Source of the DNA: an uncultured Actinomyces sp.
Lineage (GTDB): Bacteria > Actinomycetota > Actinomycetes > Actinomycetales > Actinomycetaceae
Assembly: GCA_938030835.1 (NCBI GenBank)
Contig: CALHID010000299.1
Span: 1 to 10,160 of the forward strand
Reading direction: 5' to 3'
Length of the DNA: 10,160 bases
Positions 7,230 to 10,160 of this stretch are shown one piece after another. The notes below the pieces were generated by a model that saw only the letters and a program-made list of their open reading frames with translations, searched no databases and had not been told where the DNA came from. A program made the translations under genes and the position numbers. Within the stretch, counting starts at the first letter, position 1. Each line of letters starts with the position of its first letter.

Positions 7230-7236
7230 CTCCTTT
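7230..7236 (-). promoter_or_regulatory. Ribosome binding site deciding the start of the binding-protein gene
   Basis: AAAGGAG on the minus strand, 6 nt before ATG 7223. It rejects the longer frame starting at 7277. Confidence 0.8.
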
Positions 7237-7334
7237 GATAGTTCTGTGACTTCCTGTAGGCGGGCGGGTGGCCACACTGTCGTTCCCGCTCCCCCTCATG
7301 CCCCTTTGACACGGAAGTCCTTATGTGAACTGTA

Positions 7335-7353
7335 TTACTACGTAGAAAGTCAA
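7335..7353 (-). promoter_or_regulatory. Candidate -35 box and LacI-like operator of the sugar importer operon
   Basis: The minus strand carries TTGACT (7353-7348), a good -35. Directly after it comes TTTCTACGTAGTAA, a near-perfect palindrome centred on CG, with the eight central bases CTACGTAG (7338-7345) fully symmetric and one mismatched pair outside. LacI-family repressors of CUT1 sugar operons typically bind CG-centred palindromes of this size next to the promoter. No convincing -10 lies at 16-18 nt (TACAGT at 7334-7329 is only 13 nt away), so the promoter assignment is weaker than the palindrome. No regulator gene is in the window. Confidence 0.4.
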
Positions 7354-7462
7354 TTCCAGACTCCATGGATTGCACTTTGGTTACGAAGAGCACAAAAGAT
7401 GCTGGATGCACCCATCAAGGGCACTGAAATGAATAAACGCAGGTCACGCGTATATGAATGCA

Positions 7463-8431
7463 CTAACGGGCCGCTGAGTTTTCTTTCACGAAACGATCAA
7501 TCAGCACGTGAATTTCATGCCAAGTCACTGAGCCAGGCATCGATAAGGAGCCATGGAAGGTCCCAGCGAACATATGCATTTCTGCGATGCAACCGGCATC
7601 AACGAGGCCAGTTGCCAGCGCAATTCCCTCATCTCGAAGGGGATCGACAGGATTCACAACGACTAGTGCTGGAGGGAAGCCAATTTCCCTCATGTGTTCC
7701 CGCGGCTTCGGGAATGCCGCCTCGATCAGGCGCAGGGGAATTGTTACTTCTGCATCCAAGGGAACACCGAAGTAGTGACGCCAAGCTCCGGCCGCCGCGC
7801 GACGCGTCCACACAGGACCTTCAGCGAAGAACCTGCTTGAGGGGGTCGACAGGGTCGGATCAACACAGGGCTCAAGCAAGATAATGCCCCTGATCACGGA
7901 TGCAATTCGTTTGTATCGAGCCGCGATTGCCTCATCTTGTGCCATTTGCAGGCCGAGTCCACACAGGCGACTCACCATGGAATAGGCCAGTCCTGCTCCC
8001 GCTGAATCCCCCAGGATGAAAGTTGGACGCTCGTGCCCGAAGCGCTCAAGGGCCTCGGCAAGGGCGGAAATACAGTCGTCGACGGGGATCGGGAAGGGGA
8101 ATTCCGGTGCGAGGCGGTACTCCGGAGAGACGACGATCGCACCGAAGCGCGTTGCAAGTTCATCATTCTTCGCATCGTCGAATGCCGCGCGCCCAGCGAC
8201 GTATCCCCCACCGTGGATTGACACCAGAATCGGCGCATTATCCCGCAGGTTAGCGGGGATGAAAGTACGTCCGCGCGAGGTCACTTCGTGCCTATTGATT
8301 GCTTCGTGGGGATTGGAAAGAAGGGCATCTCCCCCGGCGCGCATCGCAGGCAAATCCCATGTTGTTTGCTCAGGAGTTTCAGTGATGATGGGAGTGAGCT
8401 CGGGACGCAGGTAGAAGGGATCAGTACTCAT
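7463..8431 (-). CDS. Alpha/beta hydrolase, HSL/acetyl-esterase type (fold-3)
   Basis: Probable cytoplasmic carboxylesterase of the hormone-sensitive-lipase group, with 322 aa as usual. The oxyanion-hole motif HGGGYVAGR starts at 73. The nucleophile elbow is GDSAG (141-145) with Ser143. The acid is Asp263 in NPVDPLRDEG, and His293 in GTFHGS completes the triad. VVSPEYRLAPEFPFPIPVDD (100-119) is the strongly conserved stretch after the oxyanion hole in this group. There is no signal peptide. ATG 8431 has GAGG 4 nt upstream (tGAGGaacg-ATG), and the gene begins only 6 nt after the stop of the other hydrolase, so the two form one transcription unit. The natural substrate is not deducible: short-chain acyl esters, an acetylated sugar or an ester drug would all fit. 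Position next to a sugar importer makes an acyl-sugar possible but unproven. Confidence 0.92.
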   Translation of the reverse strand: MSTDPFYLRPELTPIITETPEQTTWDLPAMRAGGDALLSNPHEAINRHEVTSRGRTFIPANLRDNAPILVSIHGGGYVAGRAAFDDAKNDELATRFGAIVVSPEYRLAPEFPFPIPVDDCISALAEALERFGHERPTFILGDSAGAGLAYSMVSRLCGLGLQMAQDEAIAARYKRIASVIRGIILLEPCVDPTLSTPSSRFFAEGPVWTRRAAAGAWRHYFGVPLDAEVTIPLRLIEAAFPKPREHMREIGFPPALVVVNPVDPLRDEGIALATGLVDAGCIAEMHMFAGTFHGSLSMPGSVTWHEIHVLIDRFVKENSAAR

Positions 8432-8437
8432 CGTTCC

Positions 8438-9244
8438 TCACTTACTCGGCGTAACCCGGGAAAAGAATGCGTCGACGGCATCGTAGAAAGGTGCGGGAGC
8501 CGAGCGACGCACGCAGTGACGTGCGCTGGGAATGAGGAGAGTTTCAATAGCGACGTTCCCCATTGCGTTGATTTCCTCAAGCCCACTTTGTCCGATCAGC
8601 ACGTCGTCGCCATCGCCGGTCATGAGCAGGGTCGGCACCGAAATGGGGGAGAGGATTTCTTCGCGGCTTCCACTGACAACTCCTCGCGCAAGGAAGTTGC
8701 GGTCAACTTGGGCTTTCCCTTGAGCCCAGCCACCGGCCTCGGAAGGACTCCACTGGGGATAGTCCTTGAGGAGAACATCGATTTCGCGCCCCATCCACTG
8801 CGTAACTTCGTTGCAGCGCGCGACTCGGTCTTCGGCGGACGCGCGGAAGTGCTCGCGTTGGGAGGGGGTGAGAAGTGCGGGGTCTTCCAGCACAAGGGCG
8901 TCAACGGGGGCGAGGCCTCGTGAGACGGCTTCAGCCGCAGTTGCTCCGCCCATCGAGTGGCCGAGGAAGGCGACGAAGGGTGCGGGTGCGGATTCTTCGA
9001 TTGTGCAGATTAACGAGGCCGCGCTGCTCACAAGCGCTTCGAAGGGGTCCTCGAGCTGCGTGGGAGTAAAGCGCGGGGAACAGCCGTGTCCGAGGGCGTC
9101 GATCAAGACGACTTCATAGTCGCTGAACCATCGAGCGGAGATATCACTGAGGGATGCGGCATTGTCGGTCACGCCGTGAAGCGCGTAGATACGTCCTTTT
9201 GAGGGGGTACCTGAAATATTCGCGGCAAGGCGCGACGGGGTCAT
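8438..9244 (-). CDS. Alpha/beta hydrolase (fold-1)
   Basis: A 268-aa cytoplasmic hydrolase with the canonical order of motifs: oxyanion-hole HG in YALHGVTDNA (20-29), DALGHGCSP (49-57) after strand 4, nucleophile elbow GHSMGG (95-100) with Ser97, an acid in TGDGDDVL (209-216; probably Asp211 or Asp213), and His243 in SARHCVRR. Residues about 120-195 are the helical cap. Members include esterases, lipases, C-C bond hydrolases and haloperoxidase-like proteins, so no specific reaction can be named. The frame extends upstream to 9286, but ATG 9244 is preceded by GGAGGAG at 5 nt and starts just before the conserved core, so it is preferred. The gene is first in a pair with the HSL-type esterase and is transcribed away from the acidic 76-aa gene. 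Confidence 0.92.
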   Translation of the reverse strand: MTPSRLAANISGTPSKGRIYALHGVTDNAASLSDISARWFSDYEVVLIDALGHGCSPRFTPTQLEDPFEALVSSAASLICTIEESAPAPFVAFLGHSMGGATAAEAVSRGLAPVDALVLEDPALLTPSQREHFRASAEDRVARCNEVTQWMGREIDVLLKDYPQWSPSEAGGWAQGKAQVDRNFLARGVVSGSREEILSPISVPTLLMTGDGDDVLIGQSGLEEINAMGNVAIETLLIPSARHCVRRSAPAPFYDAVDAFFSRVTPSK

Positions 9245-9249
9245 TGCTT

Positions 9250-9256
9250 CTCCTCC
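9250..9256 (-). promoter_or_regulatory. Ribosome binding site deciding the start of the fold-1 hydrolase
   Basis: GGAGGAG on the minus strand just before ATG 9244. The longer frame from 9286 would put its first codons over this site and over the inverted repeat. Confidence 0.75.
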
Positions 9257-9271
9257 ATGAGCATCCGCTCC

Positions 9272-9288
9272 GTATGCAGGAAGCATAC
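9272..9288. promoter_or_regulatory. Operator-like inverted repeat in the divergent hydrolase promoter
   Basis: GTATGC-AGGAA-GCATAC is a perfect 6-bp inverted repeat with a 5-bp spacer. On the minus strand its right arm contains TATGCT (9287-9282), a good -10 candidate for the hydrolase pair. A bound regulator would cover that promoter and could affect the divergent gene. As a stem it is short and has no T-run, so a terminator is unlikely. Confidence 0.4.
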
Positions 9289-9302
9289 AGGAAGTTTGCT
9301 GC

Positions 9303-9308
9303 TAATCT
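9303..9308 (+). promoter_or_regulatory. Candidate -10 of the acidic 76-aa gene
   Basis: TAATCT fits TANNNT and lies 50 bp before ATG 9358. No strong -35 is seen upstream. TACGCT at about 9314 is an alternative. Confidence 0.25.
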
Positions 9309-9357
9309 ATGGGTACGCTCCACACACTCAATCATTCTGATCATCACGGAGGATGCC

Positions 9358-9588
9358 ATGGATGAGAGCAAGATCGAAAACGTCATGTCTGAGCTGCTTG
9401 GCGAGGGCTATCGAATTGTCAGGGATAACGGCGAGTTGTCCCCGATGATCGAATGGGTCGACTGGGCGGGCGATCCCGACGACGAGGACGATGAAGAACG
9501 CGTCGAAGTGAATTTTTCCGACGGAACGATGGAGACCTACCCCATGGGCGTCGAGCTCCGTCAGATCTGGCACGAAGACGCGGAGTAA
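9358..9588 (+). CDS. Small acidic protein of unknown function (76 aa)
   Basis: I do not recognise this family. ATG 9358 has GGAGG (9348-9352) 5 nt upstream, a convincing start; the longer frame from 9154 is antisense to the hydrolase and is rejected. Residues 1-35 look like a short helix then strands (MSELLGEGYRIVRDNGELSP). Residues 39-50 are almost all Asp/Glu (DPDDEDDEERVE), and VEVNFSDGTMETYPMGVEL (49-67) reads as a beta hairpin with a turn at SDG. The protein is strongly negative with no Cys, signal peptide or membrane segment, so it is probably a soluble cytoplasmic protein. The strand pattern could be a small SH3-like or binding module, and the charge could suit nucleic-acid mimicry or binding to a basic partner, but nothing proves either. 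It stands alone, diverging from the hydrolases and converging with the YjbR-family gene. Confidence 0.8.
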   Translation: MDESKIENVMSELLGEGYRIVRDNGELSPMIEWVDWAGDPDDEDDEERVEVNFSDGTMETYPMGVELRQIWHEDAE

Positions 9589-9660
9589 GAACGGGCGGCG
9601 ACATCGGCTTTTCTCCGTCAAGCGAAAGACCACTGCCTCCACGCAGGAAGACGAGGCCTA

Positions 9661-9681
9661 GCTAAGTTTCGACAACTCAGC
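9661..9681 (-). terminator. Hairpin at the end of the YjbR-family gene
   Basis: On the minus strand GCTGAGTT pairs with AACTTAGC across a GTCGA loop, 8 bp with one G-U pair; the stop codon lies in the left arm. No T-run follows, so it is at best a weak terminator. On the plus strand the same position is an A-C mismatch. Confidence 0.35.
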
Positions 9682-10081
9682 TTCCGCGGCGCCCATAGCT
9701 CGCGGGATCAACAGGCCGGCGATACTTCGGCAGCCCTGCAACGACCAGCAGATACGACTCCGCAACCAGCTCACGGACCAGTTCGGCGCTAATCCCCGGG
9801 CCAGCCATCACACTGATCCAATGCTTCTTGTTCATGTGATAACCCGGAGTAATCGATTCGAAGCTTTCACAGAGCGCACGGGCTTCCTCTGGATCCGCCT
9901 TGAGATTCACAATCCTCTTTCCCCGGATGCTTGAAATCATGAACCACTTCCCGCAGACCCAAGCCGCGTCGCATTCCTCGTTGAAGGGAAAAAGCTCGCT
10001 GGCCGGCAATTCGAGTGCAGCGTCGACGACTGCTTTCCACAGCTGTTCATCATCTAGGTCAGCCTGCACACTAGCCCCCAT
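9677..10081 (-). CDS. MmcQ/YjbR-family protein
   Basis: The 134-aa protein shows the full run of YjbR/MmcQ motifs: LPASELFPFNEECDAAWVCGKWFM (25-48), VNLKADPEEARAL (58-70), ITPGYHMNKKHWISV (77-91), LVAESYLLVVAGLPK (105-119). The family adopts a CyaY-like fold and is often named a DNA-binding protein; its role in cells is unclear and the MmcQ link to mitomycin is historical. Length is close to the usual 115-130 aa. ATG 10081 is immediately preceded by an in-frame TGA, so it cannot start earlier. Its Shine-Dalgarno is poor, and GTG at residue 5 (10069) has GGGGG in front, so that start is a real alternative. It lies only 21 nt downstream of a terminator, so the source of its transcript is unclear. 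Confidence 0.9.
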   Translation of the reverse strand: MGASVQADLDDEQLWKAVVDAALELPASELFPFNEECDAAWVCGKWFMISSIRGKRIVNLKADPEEARALCESFESITPGYHMNKKHWISVMAGPGISAELVRELVAESYLLVVAGLPKYRRPVDPASYGRRGS

Positions 10082-10102
10082 TCAGCGCGTCGCCCAAGTA
10101 AC

Positions 10103-10128
10103 AAAAAAGCGGCCCACACGGGGCAGCT
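10103..10128 (-). terminator. Rho-independent terminator of an off-window minus-strand gene
   Basis: On the minus strand AGC-T-GCCC, loop CGTGT, GGGC-C-GCT is followed by six T. The stem is 7 bp with one internal mismatch and is GC-rich, a classical intrinsic terminator. It should end transcription of a gene beyond the right edge. A second small stem (GACCA/TGGTC, 10133-10146) precedes it. Confidence 0.7.
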
Positions 10129-10160
10129 AGCGGACCAAAGGTGGTCACGATGGATACAAA

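Larger units (their letters stand above)
7224..7462. other. Intergenic leader between esterase and importer operon
   Basis: These 239 bp have no credible gene. The part next to the binding-protein gene is an untranslated leader of roughly 100 nt if transcription starts near 7325. The middle holds the palindrome at 7335-7348. The part next to the esterase stop has only a weak hairpin (ACGC/GCGT around 7440) followed by a T-rich stretch on the minus strand, so read-through from the esterase into the importer cannot be excluded. Confidence 0.5.

Noticed and set aside
7224..7277. Longer N-terminus of the sugar-binding protein (start at 7277)
   Set aside because: It would bury the lipoprotein signal 18 residues in and waste the AAAGGAG site placed exactly before ATG 7223.
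7099..7884. A 261-codon plus-strand frame spanning the importer leader and the esterase end
   Set aside because: It crosses an intergenic regulatory region and lies antisense to two real genes; the product is low-complexity and Arg/Ser-rich.
9245..9286. Longer N-terminus of the fold-1 hydrolase (start at 9286)
   Set aside because: ATG 9244 has an ideal ribosome site, and the extra 14 residues overlap the promoter and inverted repeat.
10129..10160. A tRNA or small RNA at the right edge because of nearby short stems
   Set aside because: No cloverleaf or anticodon arm can be built in the visible bases; the small stem is better seen as part of the region before the terminator.

Overview
The window looks like a chromosomal segment from a moderately GC-rich Gram-positive actinobacterium. 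The best guess is an Actinomyces/Schaalia-type Actinomycetaceae, judged from the bifunctional-type Dcd, the short MutY without a C-terminal NUDIX domain, a CUT1 sugar importer with no ATPase of its own, and a long secreted adhesin-like protein. No rRNA, tRNA, CRISPR array, IS element or phage gene was recognised. The taxon is an inference from protein style, not a measured match.

Layout. Bases 1-1086 (minus) hold the N-terminal 362 codons of a secreted, probably cell-wall-bound adhesin-like protein that runs off the left edge. Bases 1203-3046 (minus) hold dcd (dCTP deaminase/dUTPase) followed after 2 nt by an unrecognised 419-aa protein. mutY (3122-4024, plus) diverges from dcd across 75 bp, where both genes may have leaderless promoters. 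mutY converges with a three-gene minus-strand sugar importer operon: substrate-binding lipoprotein (7223-5856), MalF-type permease (5854-4913) and MalG-type permease (4913-4053). The operon's 5' region of about 240 bp holds a palindrome that looks like a LacI-family operator. Upstream of it, on the same strand, are two tightly linked alpha/beta hydrolases: a fold-1 hydrolase (9244-8438) and an HSL-type esterase (8431-7463). An inverted repeat lies between the first hydrolase and a divergent 76-aa acidic protein (9358-9588, plus). The right end holds an MmcQ/YjbR-family gene (10081-9677, minus), just downstream of a rho-independent terminator that closes an off-window gene.

How the genes work together. 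The importer should bring in an oligosaccharide or sugar derivative, powered by an ATPase encoded elsewhere (MsiK-type sharing is known in actinobacteria). The two cytoplasmic hydrolases upstream could de-esterify or cleave an imported compound, but that link rests on neighbourhood only. dcd and mutY are unrelated enzymes of nucleotide pool hygiene and base-excision repair that share an intergenic region. The rest of the window looks like ordinary housekeeping and accessory chromosome. I do not see a convincing new defence or mobile system; the best leads are regulatory sites and the uncharacterised proteins.
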